Of a DNA stretch of 45,368 nt, positions 24,108 to 31,614 are shown one piece after another. The position numbers and the translations under genes are program-made. This stretch comes from Caulobacterales bacterium (GTDB lineage: Bacteria; Pseudomonadota; Alphaproteobacteria; Caulobacterales; Caulobacteraceae): assembly GCA_016234625.1 (NCBI GenBank), contig JACRBD010000281.1:1-45368 (forward strand), written 5' to 3'. Position 1 is the stretch's first letter, and each line of letters starts with the position of its first letter. A model generated the notes under the pieces. The model made no database searches and was not told the origin of the DNA. It was given only the letters and a program-made list of their open reading frames with translations.

Positions 24108-25559
24108 TTATGATCCGCCGCCCTCGAGCCAGGCCTTCAGGGGCGCCAGCTGGCGCTGGTAGTGGCGGGAGCGGCCGGACGAGCGCTGGTACAGCGGCTC
24201 GCGCACCTGCCAGACGCTGGCGGTCTTCACCGCGTTGTCGAGCCGGTGGAAGCTGAGGCAGTTTTCGTCCCAGTCGAGGTCCAGTAAGGCCAGCAGCCGC
24301 TCCAGCGGGCCCCGCGGGTCGGCGACGAAGGCGTCGTAGTCGAAGGCGAAAATGTCGTCCGGATACAGCGCCTTCCAGTGCGTCATCAACCGCTGTTGCT
24401 GGCGCTGGTAGTGGCCGATGTCCAGCAGGTCGAGGGCATAGGCCATGCCGTGGTCGAGGTGCAGGAAATAGACCGACAGGGCGTTGTCGAGCGGGTCGCG
24501 CACCGTGTTGACGATCTTCGCGTCCGGGAACAGCCGCTTGATCAGGCCCACATGCATCAGATTGTCCGGCCGCTTGTCGGTCAGCAGGTCGGCGGCCGGG
24601 AAGAGGGCCGACAGGGTCGCCAGACAGCCGGCGGCGAGGGCGTCGAGGGTGGCGGGCGCGGTGGTTTTCAGGCTGTCCGGCCAGGGCGCCAGCGGGCCGC
24701 GCGTCATGGCCGGGATCAGGTCCAGCTCGCCGCCGGCGGTGACCCTGGCGTGGCTGGCCAGCACCTGCTCCACCAGGGTCGAGCCGGAGCGGAACATGCC
24801 GCAGATGAACACCGGCGGCGGCCGGGTCCTGGCGACCGGCGGGCCGGTCCAGGGCTCCGGAAAGGCGGCGATCAGGGCGTCGACCCGGGCCTCCATGGCC
24901 GCCCGGTCGTAGCGGGCGGTTCCGCTGGCCCGGCTGGCCGCGTTGGCGGCGACGTAGGCGGCGAAGGCCTCGTCGTACGCCCCGGCGGCGTCCAGCATCC
25001 GGCCCAGGGAGAAACCCAGCGCCGCTTCCGCCGCCCGGCGGTGCCGGCCGAGGGCCCCGCGCAGCCGGCCGATCAGGGGATCGTCCGGTCCCGCCGGCGT
25101 CGCCAGTCCGCCGAGCCGGGCCAGGGCGTCGGGGTCGTTCGGATCGAGGGCCAGGATCGCCTCATAGGCCGCCGCCGCGTCGGCCCGCCGACCGCGATCC
25201 TCGTGCAGGTTACCCAGGTTCAGCAGGGCCGGAACATAGGCCGGATTCAGCGCCAGGGCGGCGGCCAGCTCCGCCTCGGCCTCGGCCTCGCGGCGCAGGT
25301 CGTCGGACAGGATGACGGCGCGGTTGAGCCGCACCTCCTCCGGATCGCTGACCCCGCGCCGCAGGGCCTGGTCATAGGACGCCAGCGCCGCCTCCGGCCG
25401 CCCGGCCTTTCGCTGCAGCAGGGCCAGATTGTACCAGCTGTCAGGCAGGTTCGGATGGGCCGCCAGCAGCGTCTCATAAGCCGCCAGCGCCTCAAGCGTC
25501 CGCCCCGCGCGCCGCAGCTGGGCGGCCTGACCGATCAGGGATTCGAGGGACGGCGACAT
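24108..25559 (-). CDS. TPR-repeat sulfotransferase family protein
   Basis: 483 residues. The N-terminal part (about 1-160) holds tetratricopeptide repeats (AAYETLLAAHPNLPDSWYNL, YVPALLNLGNLHEDRGRRAD, EAILALDPNDPDALARLGGL). The C-terminal half is a sulfotransferase: the 5'-phosphosulfate loop PVFICGMFRSGSTLVEQVLA and the 3'-phosphate segment KIVNTVRDPLDNALSVYF. It should transfer sulfate from PAPS, possibly to a protein or polysaccharide acceptor bound by the TPRs. The start was set at ATG 25559, after the palindromic repeat; the track start at 25685 would translate that repeat. It is convergent with dusA. Confidence 0.88.
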   Translation of the reverse strand: MSPSLESLIGQAAQLRRAGRTLEALAAYETLLAAHPNLPDSWYNLALLQRKAGRPEAALASYDQALRRGVSDPEEVRLNRAVILSDDLRREAEAEAELAAALALNPAYVPALLNLGNLHEDRGRRADAAAAYEAILALDPNDPDALARLGGLATPAGPDDPLIGRLRGALGRHRRAAEAALGFSLGRMLDAAGAYDEAFAAYVAANAASRASGTARYDRAAMEARVDALIAAFPEPWTGPPVARTRPPPVFICGMFRSGSTLVEQVLASHARVTAGGELDLIPAMTRGPLAPWPDSLKTTAPATLDALAAGCLATLSALFPAADLLTDKRPDNLMHVGLIKRLFPDAKIVNTVRDPLDNALSVYFLHLDHGMAYALDLLDIGHYQRQQQRLMTHWKALYPDDIFAFDYDAFVADPRGPLERLLALLDLDWDENCLSFHRLDNAVKTASVWQVREPLYQRSSGRSRHYQRQLAPLKAWLEGGGS

Positions 25560-25591
25560 GGGGCCATTGAAGGCCCTGACGGCGGCGCGAT

Positions 25592-25737
25592 CAACCTTCT
25601 CCCAAGGGGAGAAGGAGGGGCCCGCGCCGCAGGCGTGGGAGGTTGAGGGGGTACAGTGAGAGGGGGCGGCGGCGCAACCCCTCACCCTCCCGCCGCTTCG
25701 CGGCAGGCCCCTCCCTCTCCCCTTGGGAGAGGGGTTA
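25592..25737. repeat. Large palindromic intergenic repeat, CTCCC-type
   Basis: About 146 bp fold into one imperfect palindrome. The outer arms are AACCTTCTCCCAAGGGGAGA (25593) and CTCCCTCTCCCCTTGGGAGA (25711). The inner arms pair GGAGGTTGAGGGGGT with AACCCCTCACCCTCC. Each outer arm is itself a short hairpin. The right end covers the stop codon of the MddA-like gene. It resembles palindromic elements widespread in alphaproteobacterial intergenic DNA. Confidence 0.8.
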
Positions 25738-26472
25738 TCCGCCCTTCTTCGGCATCGGGATCAGCATGCCGACCTTCTGGCGGTACTGGCGGTAGGTGTC
25801 GCCGAACACGCCGATCAGGTCGCGCTCCTCCAGCTGTATGGCGATCAGCATGTAGGCGGTGGTCATCACGGCGAACAGCAGATGGCCCTGGCTCATCACC
25901 GGCGCGGCCCAGAAGGCGATGATGAAGCCCAGATAGATCGGGTGACGCACGAAGCCGTACAGCATGGGCGTGCGGAACGACGGCACGGGCGTCGCTTCCT
26001 GCCGCAGGTTCAGCCAGATCTGCCGCAGGCCGAACAGCTCGAAATGGCTGATCATAAAGGTTGAAGCCAGGACAATGCCCCAGCCTATCCAGAACAGGCC
26101 CCGGACGACGTTCACCGTCACCGGTTCAGCCAGCGCCCAGACCGCGTCCGGCATCGGCCGCCATTGCCAGTAGAGAAGGATCAGGGCGGCGTTGGAGAAC
26201 AGCACATAGGTCGAGCGCTCGATCGGTTCGGGCACGATCCTGGTCCAGACCCGCTTGAACTCCGGCCGGGCCATCAGGCTGTGCTGTACGGCGAACACCC
26301 CCAGCAGGACGACGTTGACCAGCAGGGCGGGAACCAGCGGCGCGACCGGTCCGCCGGCATCGATCGTGCGCGGGACCAGGAAGTCACCGACAAAGGCGAT
26401 GGCGTAGAGGAAGGTGGCGAGGAAGATCAGGTAACAGATCACCCCGTACGCGGCGGCAAGGATGCGGCCCAT
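25735..26472 (-). CDS. MddA-like membrane methyltransferase (NnrU/ICMT-related)
   Basis: 245 residues with about six transmembrane segments. The pattern LAAAYGVICYLIFLATFLYA, IAFVGDFLVPRTIDAG, FAVQHSLMARPEFKRVW, VPEPIERSTYVLFSNAALIL and LYGFVRHPIYLGFIIAFW matches methanethiol S-methyltransferase MddA, which makes dimethyl sulfide from methanethiol using S-adenosylmethionine. The RHPIYLGF and EERDLIGVFGDTYRQYR motifs are shared by the wider isoprenylcysteine methyltransferase-like superfamily. The MddA assignment rests on memory of its N-terminal half, so a close relative is possible. Start ATG 26472; the longer ORF start adds intergenic sequence. Confidence 0.75.
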   Translation of the reverse strand: MGRILAAAYGVICYLIFLATFLYAIAFVGDFLVPRTIDAGGPVAPLVPALLVNVVLLGVFAVQHSLMARPEFKRVWTRIVPEPIERSTYVLFSNAALILLYWQWRPMPDAVWALAEPVTVNVVRGLFWIGWGIVLASTFMISHFELFGLRQIWLNLRQEATPVPSFRTPMLYGFVRHPIYLGFIIAFWAAPVMSQGHLLFAVMTTAYMLIAIQLEERDLIGVFGDTYRQYRQKVGMLIPMPKKGG

Positions 26473-26583
26473 GGCGAAGTCTCCGTCTGCAATGAGGATC
26501 GGGGAGACCACCAACTGGCACGCGCGGACTCGCCAGCTGCCCAAAGTGGGGAGCAGGGAGCGGGTCCTGTTAAGCGACCGGTG

Positions 26584-27108
26584 TTACGGCTTGAGGATCA
26601 GCGCCGTCTGGGTGGCTTCGAAGGCGCGCAGGCGGCCGAGGTAGCTCATGCCCAGCAGGGAGGCGCCCAGGCCCTTCTCGATCACCAGGGCGTCGACGTT
26701 GTCGACCTTCGCCCCGGCGATGGAGATGCTGGCCAGCTTGACCATGGCCGCGCGGGCTTTGCCGTCGGCGGTGATCACGTCGTAGCTGTAGCTGAGCTTG
26801 CCAGTGTCGATGCCCAGGCGCTTGGCGTCGTCGAGGGTCAGGGCGACGGCGGTGGCCCCGGTGTCGACGAGGAAGCGCACGGCCTTGCCGTTCACACTGG
26901 CCTCGGCCCAGTAGTGGCCGTCGGCGGACTTGCGGATCGAGGCCTGGGTCGCCGCGGGGGCCGGGGCGGCGAGGGCCGCCGGCTCCGGACGCAGCGAGGC
27001 GGCGTAGCGGTCGGAATCCAGGCTCGCGACCGCGCGCGCGGCGCCGACCGCCGATAGTGCGCCAATCGCGGCGATCGCCACGAACCTGATCATCAGACAC
27101 CCCGCCAT
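26584..27108 (-). CDS. Retropepsin-like aspartic protease (clan AA, TIGR02281-like)
   Basis: 174 residues. An N-terminal hydrophobic segment (IRFVAIAAIGALSAVGAARA) serves as signal or anchor, then an Ala/Pro-rich linker, then a single retropepsin-type domain. The active-site motif is FLVDTGATAVALT (about residue 80), with the flap region KLSYSYDVITADGKAR and the C-terminal SLLGMSYLGRL hydrophobic-Gly motif. Such proteins act as homodimers in the periplasm. ATG 27093 (MIRFVAI) is an equally plausible start. It stands alone between the MddA-like gene and a pair of REP-like hairpins. Confidence 0.85.
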   Translation of the reverse strand: MAGCLMIRFVAIAAIGALSAVGAARAVASLDSDRYAASLRPEPAALAAPAPAATQASIRKSADGHYWAEASVNGKAVRFLVDTGATAVALTLDDAKRLGIDTGKLSYSYDVITADGKARAAMVKLASISIAGAKVDNVDALVIEKGLGASLLGMSYLGRLRAFEATQTALILKP

Positions 27109-27209
27109 ACTGGCTTGCCGAGGGCGTTGTTCGCCCCTTCGCCGGGCAATCTAGGGGAGGTGGGTTTGCAATCAGTGAAGGGGTGTAAGGGGTTGGTAAG
27201 GAGCGGGGC

Positions 27210-27295
27210 GGGGACATGTACCGCCTTCGGTACGTGTCCCCCAATCGAGCGGCTGCGGGTTTAGGGGACACGTACCCAAGCAGGTACATGTCCCC
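27210..27295. repeat. Inverted pair of GGGGACA hairpins (BIME-like)
   Basis: Hairpin 1 (27210-27241) pairs GGGGACATGTACC with GGTACGTGTCCCC, loop GCCTTC. Hairpin 2 (27264-27295) pairs GGGGACACGTACC with GGTACATGTCCCC, loop CAAGCA. Hairpin 2 is the reverse complement of hairpin 1 except for the loop, so the two are inverted copies 22 bp apart. This is the layout of bacterial interspersed mosaic elements built from REP sequences, usually mobilised by RAYT transposases. No such transposase is in the window. Confidence 0.85.
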
Positions 27296-27299
27296 GCAC

Positions 27300-27521
27300 C
27301 TACCCCCCAAACAGCCCCAGCTTCTCCGGCCGGATCGTCGACCGCCGCCCCGGCAGCGCCGCCATCACCGCGTCGCGCTCCGCGTCGGACAACCGGGCCC
27401 AGCCGGCGATTTCCATCAGGGTGCGATGGCAGCCCAGGCACAGGCTGCTCTCGGGGTCGACGATGCAGACCTTCACGCAGGGCGTGGCGATGGCTTTGGG
27501 CGGGGCGTCGGGGGTCATCAC
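27300..27521 (-). CDS. DUF1289 family small cysteine protein
   Basis: 73 residues. The Cys pattern PCVKVCIVDPESSLCLGCHR followed by TLMEIAGWARLSDAERDAV is diagnostic of DUF1289. The four Cys residues probably bind a metal; function is not established. The start is ATG 27521 or the adjacent ATG 27518. The gene ends 5 bp from a REP-like hairpin pair that may serve as its transcript end. Confidence 0.9.
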   Translation of the reverse strand: MMTPDAPPKAIATPCVKVCIVDPESSLCLGCHRTLMEIAGWARLSDAERDAVMAALPGRRSTIRPEKLGLFGG

Positions 27522-27719
27522 CCCAGCATCGCGGTCGCGGGCGTGTGTTTCAAGGATTCATTGCAGACATGAAGACGGCATGAATTCGCCATCTTTATTT
27601 CAAGTCCGAAAAACATGAACGACATGTAATCATTTGAATCTGTCATGTAATTAATTTGCGAATACATGGAGCCGGCAGCAGTCTTTCCCCGCAACCAACC
27701 AGGGAGAGGGAGCAGCCCC

Positions 27720-28016
27720 ATGCGAATCCTGACCATCGCCGTCGTCGCCTTGACCGCGGCGGCCGCCACGACCGCCGCCTTCGCCGCCGAAGGCCGCCTG
27801 AGCGACAGCCAGTTCATCAAGGCGTCCCATTGCCGGGGCCTGGCCGCCGGCGAGGCCGCCGCGAAGTTCGACGCCCTGCTCAAGGGCCAGAAGCGTGGTC
27901 GCGCCGATCACGTAGTCGAAAAGGCCAACATCGCCCGCGGCGACGGCGCCCGACTGGCCCGCACGGACGCCGCCGCCGCCGAAGCCAGGCTGGCGGGAGA
28001 CTGCGCCCGGTTCTGA
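27720..28016 (+). CDS. Small exported protein, first copy of a tandem pair
   Basis: 98 residues from MRILTIAVVALTAAAATTAA with a signal peptide ending AFA-AE. The mature part begins RLSDSQFIKASHCRGLAAGE and ends with a second Cys, so one disulfide is likely. The family is unknown to me. It is clearly paralogous to the gene at 28898 (RLNDSQFIAAARCRGLLQGA), and both are followed by near-identical terminator hairpins and a TonB-C-like gene. ATG 27720, after GGGAGAGGGAG, is preferred to the track start at 27666. Confidence 0.75.
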   Translation: MRILTIAVVALTAAAATTAAFAAEGRLSDSQFIKASHCRGLAAGEAAAKFDALLKGQKRGRADHVVEKANIARGDGARLARTDAAAAEARLAGDCARF

Positions 28017-28055
28017 GGCTGACGCCTCTAACGACTGTACCCAGAGCCCGACTGG

Positions 28056-28088
28056 CGCCCCGTCTTCTTCAGGCGGGGCGTCTCTTTT
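28056..28088 (+). terminator. Rho-independent terminator
   Basis: The 7-bp stem CGCCCCG/CGGGGCG with an 11-nt loop is followed by TCTCTTTT. It lies 40 bp after the first small exported gene, and the same stem recurs after its paralog. Confidence 0.8.
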
Positions 28089-28139
28089 GGCCCGTGGGCC
28101 TTCCGAGGGTAGGATGGGCGGGGAAGTGGGGAAGCCGCC

Positions 28140-28538
28140 ATGCTCGTCGCCCTGATCGCCCTGATGCTCACGGCCTCCGATCCGCCGCACTGGCCGGCCG
28201 ACCCGACCCGTCCGGTTCACATCAACGAGACCCACTGGATCCGGCGCCCGACCGCGGCCCAGATCGTCGACGCCTGGCCCGCCGCCGCGCGGGCGGCCGG
28301 GACCACCGGCAAGGTGCTGATGGACTGCCTGCTGGCCTACGACGGCACGCTGAAGGACTGCCGGGTGATCAGCGAGACGCCGCCGGGCCTGGGCTTTGGC
28401 GCGGCGGCCCTGGGGCTGGCGCGCCTGTACCAGCTGCAGCCGATGGTCGATGGCCAGTCGGCGACCGACGGCCGGATTGTCATTCCGGTGCGGTTCCAGC
28501 CGCCGGCCGATCCCGCCGCGAAGCAGCCAGCCTGGTAG
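28140..28538 (+). CDS. TonB C-terminal-domain-like protein, first copy
   Basis: 132 residues with a short hydrophobic N-terminus (MLVALIALMLTA) that may be a signal sequence. The core GTTGKVLMDCLLAYDGTLKD then CRVISETPPGLGFGAAALGL has the TonB/TolA C-terminal-domain pattern, in which two Cys flank a Gly-containing turn. It lacks the long N-terminal anchor and proline spacer of a real TonB, so it is probably a free periplasmic domain rather than an energy transducer. Its second half aligns with the protein at 29354 (CEIIEETPPGYDFGAAVLKM). Confidence 0.75.
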   Translation: MLVALIALMLTASDPPHWPADPTRPVHINETHWIRRPTAAQIVDAWPAAARAAGTTGKVLMDCLLAYDGTLKDCRVISETPPGLGFGAAALGLARLYQLQPMVDGQSATDGRIVIPVRFQPPADPAAKQPAW

Positions 28539-28565
28539 GGGCGCCGGCCTGGACTTCAAACAACT

Positions 28566-28691
28566 CCGTCATGGCCCGACTCGTTCGGGCCACCCATGCG
28601 CGGCGATGTCTGGGTTCGGCCCGCTGAAGGTCGGCGTCTGACCGTCACACACAGTGTTCTTGGGTGGCCCGGACGAGCCGGGCCATGACGG
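28566..28691. repeat. GTCATGGCCCG inverted-repeat element, copy 1
   Basis: Arms of about 30 bp (28567-28596, TCATGGCCCGACTCGTTCGG; 28661-28691, GTGGCCCGGACGAGCCGGGC) flank a 64-nt centre. The arms are nearly complementary. They match the copies at 32844 and 37798, while the centres differ. Confidence 0.88.
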
Positions 28692-28897
28692 TGAAGGGGG
28701 GGCGAAGGGACGGGTCGCCGGAGCACTGATCGGGCGCGAGGCCTCGAACGGGCCCTACGGATGCAGACCCTCGGATTAAATTTCAGACATGTTAAATCAT
28801 TGTAATTACACATTTATTTCCCCGTTGTAATTTGCTGTCCGCGACGGATGGGCGCATCACCCTCCCCAGTTTCAACTCAGGGAAAGGGAGCCTCCCG

Positions 28898-29212
28898 ATG
28901 CGTATCCTCACCGCCGCCGTCGTCCTCGCCGCCGTTGCCGCCACGGGCACGGCCGCCTCCGCCCAGCACCGCCTCAACGACAGCCAGTTCATCGCCGCCG
29001 CCAGGTGCCGCGGCCTGCTGCAGGGCGCCGACACCGCCAGCATCGACGCCGTCATCAAGGCCAACAAGTCCGGCCGCGTGGGCGTGGTCCTCGACCGCGC
29101 CGCCACCGAGCGCAAGGCCGCCGAACGCAAGGCCCGCAAGGCCACCGGCGCCGGCGGCAAGGCCGAGGTCGCCCGCCTGGCCGCCGACGCCTGCGCCGGC
29201 CTCAACGGCTAG
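28898..29212 (+). CDS. Small exported protein, second copy of a tandem pair
   Basis: 104 residues from MRILTAAVVLAAVAATGTAA with cleavage after ASA. The mature part is HRLNDSQFIAAARCRGLLQG, then a Lys/Arg/Ala-rich helical segment and a C-terminal Cys near the end. It is the paralog of the gene at 27720, sharing the MRIL start, the R-L-x-DSQFI motif, Cys placement and the terminator. The chosen ATG follows GGGAAAGGGAG. The function is unknown; the fixed pairing with a TonB-C-like gene suggests a joint periplasmic role. Confidence 0.75.
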   Translation: MRILTAAVVLAAVAATGTAASAQHRLNDSQFIAAARCRGLLQGADTASIDAVIKANKSGRVGVVLDRAATERKAAERKARKATGAGGKAEVARLAADACAGLNG

Positions 29213-29277
29213 CACCCCATCGGCCGCGCCCTCGCGCGGTTGATCACCCGATCCAGTCGAGCACCCTGGATTCACCT

Positions 29278-29312
29278 GGCGCCCCGTCTCCCCCGGCGGG
29301 GCGCCCTTTTTT
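29278..29312 (+). terminator. Rho-independent terminator
   Basis: A 9-bp perfect stem GGCGCCCCG/CGGGGCGCC with a 10-nt loop is followed by six T residues. It lies 65 bp after the second small exported gene. Confidence 0.88.
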
Positions 29313-29353
29313 GTAGTCACGGTCGCCGCGCCGGCGGCTAAGCTCCCAAGCCT

Positions 29354-30121
29354 GTGTCCCGGGGGATAGCCGTGCTTCTCGCCATCTTCGCCGCCGCGGC
29401 CGTCGCCGCCCAGCCGGTTCCGCCAGCCCTTCCGGTCGCGCCGATGCCCAATCGCCCTGCGCCGCAGGCGGCGGATCCGGCGACCGCCGCCAAATCGGCC
29501 GCGCCGTCGCCGACGCTCATCGAAAGGCCCGACTGGGTTCGGAAGCCGAACGGCGACGACCTGGCGAGGTTCTATCCGGATCGGGCCCAACGGCTGGAGA
29601 TGGAGGGCCGGGTCGTCCTGCTCTGCCATGTCCAGAACGATGGCCTGTTGCGCCTGTGCGAAATCATTGAGGAGACTCCGCCGGGGTACGACTTTGGCGC
29701 GGCGGTCCTGAAGATGGTGCCGCTATTCCGGATGAGGCCGCCGGACACGTCGAAGTTTAGTGTCCCGGGCGATTCCGGGTTCACGGTCCGCGTCCGGATC
29801 ATCTTCAAGCCACCCGAGCCTGCGCCACCCGAGCCTGCGCCGCCCGAGCAGCAGGAGGTGATCGCCGAGGTGATGCTCGAAGACTATGTCCAGTGCTATG
29901 GAATCGTCGGGGCCGACCTTGACGCGGACCCGAGGCGGCGGCGCCTGATCCCCGTGCTCGACCTTCTGAAGAAGAGCGCCCTCGGCGTGGCGGTATACGC
30001 AGAGGTGGACGCCGACACGGTGCGCGCTCGGCTCGACGCGGCGCGGGCGAGGCCGACAGCCGACGAGGCGTTCGGCCGCACCTGCCGCGCCCTTGTTGAA
30101 GAGTGGCTGGACAGCCGGTGA
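29354..30121 (+). CDS. TonB C-terminal-domain-like exported protein, second copy
   Basis: 255 residues. A signal peptide (IAVLLAIFAAAAVAA) is followed by a Pro/Ala-rich spacer, a TonB-C-like domain at about 75-155 (EGRVVLLCHVQNDGLLRLCE, IIEETPPGYDFGAAVLKMVP), a short PPEPAP repeat, and an extra C-terminal domain of about 90 residues (EVMLEDYVQCYGIVGADLDA) absent from the first copy. Without a cytoplasmic anchor motif it is probably periplasmic. GTG at 29354 or GTG at 29372 could start it. Confidence 0.72.
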   Translation: MSRGIAVLLAIFAAAAVAAQPVPPALPVAPMPNRPAPQAADPATAAKSAAPSPTLIERPDWVRKPNGDDLARFYPDRAQRLEMEGRVVLLCHVQNDGLLRLCEIIEETPPGYDFGAAVLKMVPLFRMRPPDTSKFSVPGDSGFTVRVRIIFKPPEPAPPEPAPPEQQEVIAEVMLEDYVQCYGIVGADLDADPRRRRLIPVLDLLKKSALGVAVYAEVDADTVRARLDAARARPTADEAFGRTCRALVEEWLDSR

Positions 30122-30142
30122 CGTTCTCAATCACCTTTACGT

Positions 30143-30156
30143 TGACGCTCGCGTCA
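30143..30156. promoter_or_regulatory. Candidate operator palindrome TGACG-CTCG-CGTCA
   Basis: A perfect 5-4-5 palindrome lies 80 bp upstream of the first acyl-CoA dehydrogenase start, within TTTACGTTGACG. Regulators of fatty-acid or branched-chain amino-acid catabolism in proteobacteria often use ACGT/GACG-type sites, so a degradative regulator is possible. No such regulator is nearby. Confidence 0.3.
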
Positions 30157-30236
30157 TCTTTCCAAACAACTGTTCGACCTCTATACTCCGCCGCGACGCA
30201 CAACGGCCCCATGAGAGGCCGCTCCGGGAGCCACAT

Positions 30237-31439
30237 ATGAACCTCGAATTCTCCCCCGAAGACCTCGCCTTCCGTGACGAGGTCCGCTGCTTTATCGAGC
30301 AGAATTATCCGGAAAGTCTGCGCGGAAAGCAGGACGAAGGGGACGACCTGACCAAGGACGACTTCCTGTCCTGGCACAAGGTTCTGGCCAAGAAGGGCTG
30401 GGTCGCCCCGTCCTGGCCCAAGGAATGGGGCGGCTGCGGCTGGACCTCGACCCAGAAGTACATCTTCTCCGAGGAAACCGCCCGGGCCGACGCCATCGCC
30501 ATCCTGCCGTTCGGCGTGGCGATGGTCGCCCCGGTGATCTACACCTTCGGCACCCAGGCCCAGAAGGAACGCTTCCTGCCCAAGATCTACAACGGCGAGG
30601 AGTGGTGGTGTCAGGGCTATAGCGAGCCGGGCTCGGGCTCGGACCTGGCCAGCCTGAAGACCAAGGCCGAGCGCATCACCGGCGACGACGGCAAGGAGTA
30701 CTACCTGGTCAACGGCCAGAAGACCTGGACCACCCTGGCCCAGCACGCCGACTGGGGCTTCTTCCTGGTCCGCACCGACCCGACCGCCAAGATCCAGTCG
30801 GGCATCAGCTTCCTGCTGATCGACATGAAGACCCCTGGCATCGAGGTGCGCCGCATCACGACGCTGGAAGGCGGCCACGAGGTCAACGAGGTCTGGCTCG
30901 AAAACGTCAAGGTTCCCGTCGAGAACCGCGTGTTCGAGGAGAACCAGGGCTGGACCTGCGCCAAGTTCCTGCTGGCCCACGAGCGCTCCGGCATCGCCGG
31001 CGTCGCCCGCTCCAAGCGGGGCGTCGAACGGGTCCGCGAGATGGCCTCGACGGAGCTCAATGACGACGGCACGCCGCTGATCCAGGACGCCGCCTTCAAG
31101 CGCAAGGTGGCCGAGCTGGAGATCGACCTGACGGCGCTGGAGTTCACCGAGCTGCGCACCCTGGCCAGCGAAAGCGCCGGCAAGGGCCCCGGACCGGAAT
31201 CCTCGCTGCTCAAGGTCAAGGGCACCGAGATCCAGCAGCGGCTGACCGAGCTGGCCCTCGAGGCCGCCGGCCACTACGGCGCGCCCTATCTGCGCGACAT
31301 GGGCGGCAACGCCAAGATCGGCCCCGACTACGCCGTCGGCCGCGCCGGCGCCTACTTCAACACCCGCAAGACCTCGATCTACGGTGGATCCAACGAGATC
31401 CAGCGGAACATCATCGCCAAGATGGTCTTGGGCCTCTGA
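30237..31439 (+). CDS. Acyl-CoA dehydrogenase (possible alpha subunit)
   Basis: 400 residues with the full ACAD layout: an N-terminal helical domain (NLEFSPEDLAFRDEVRCFIE), a middle beta domain with the FAD/substrate motif CQGYSEPGSGSDLASLKT and WTTLAQHADW, and a C-terminal helical domain ending TRKTSIYGGSNEIQRNIIAK. The position that is Glu in YEGT of medium-chain enzymes is Gly here (YGGS). Loss or relocation of the base is known in heteromeric ACADs for steroid or branched substrates, and a second ACAD gene follows. The reaction is alpha,beta-dehydrogenation of an acyl-CoA; the chain type is unknown. Start ATG 30237 has CGGGAG upstream. Confidence 0.92.
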   Translation: MNLEFSPEDLAFRDEVRCFIEQNYPESLRGKQDEGDDLTKDDFLSWHKVLAKKGWVAPSWPKEWGGCGWTSTQKYIFSEETARADAIAILPFGVAMVAPVIYTFGTQAQKERFLPKIYNGEEWWCQGYSEPGSGSDLASLKTKAERITGDDGKEYYLVNGQKTWTTLAQHADWGFFLVRTDPTAKIQSGISFLLIDMKTPGIEVRRITTLEGGHEVNEVWLENVKVPVENRVFEENQGWTCAKFLLAHERSGIAGVARSKRGVERVREMASTELNDDGTPLIQDAAFKRKVAELEIDLTALEFTELRTLASESAGKGPGPESSLLKVKGTEIQQRLTELALEAAGHYGAPYLRDMGGNAKIGPDYAVGRAGAYFNTRKTSIYGGSNEIQRNIIAKMVLGL

Positions 31440-31456
31440 ACTAGCGGCGACCCGCC

Positions 31457-31564
31457 TGCGTCCTTCGACACGCGCCCTTGCGGGCGCTGCTCAGGATGAC
31501 GAAGGTGGGGCGCTGGAATTCGTCATCCTGAGCAGGCCGCGTCGCGGCCGTGTCGAAGGACGCA
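31457..31564. repeat. Palindromic element with nested inverted repeats (CCTTCGACACG)
   Basis: The outer arms TGCGTCCTTCGACACG and CGTGTCGAAGGACGCA are 16 bp and perfect. The inner arms CTGCTCAGGATGACGAA (31487) and TTCGTCATCCTGAGCAG (31519) are 17 bp and perfect. The 108-bp element lies between two acyl-CoA dehydrogenase genes that would otherwise look like one operon, starting 17 bp after the first stop. Confidence 0.9.
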
Positions 31565-31614
31565 CAACAACAGACCGAACCCCGCGAGGGGGCAAGAAAC
31601 GAGGACGCGCAGGG

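Noticed and set aside
24378-25646. 422-residue plus-strand ORF over the TPR-sulfotransferase
   Set aside because: Antisense shadow. The minus strand has TPR and PAPS-binding motifs; this frame is Gln/Gly/Arg-rich without motifs.
29805-31274. 489-residue minus-strand ORF over the acyl-CoA dehydrogenase
   Set aside because: Antisense shadow; it also crosses the intergenic region and the TonB-C-like gene.
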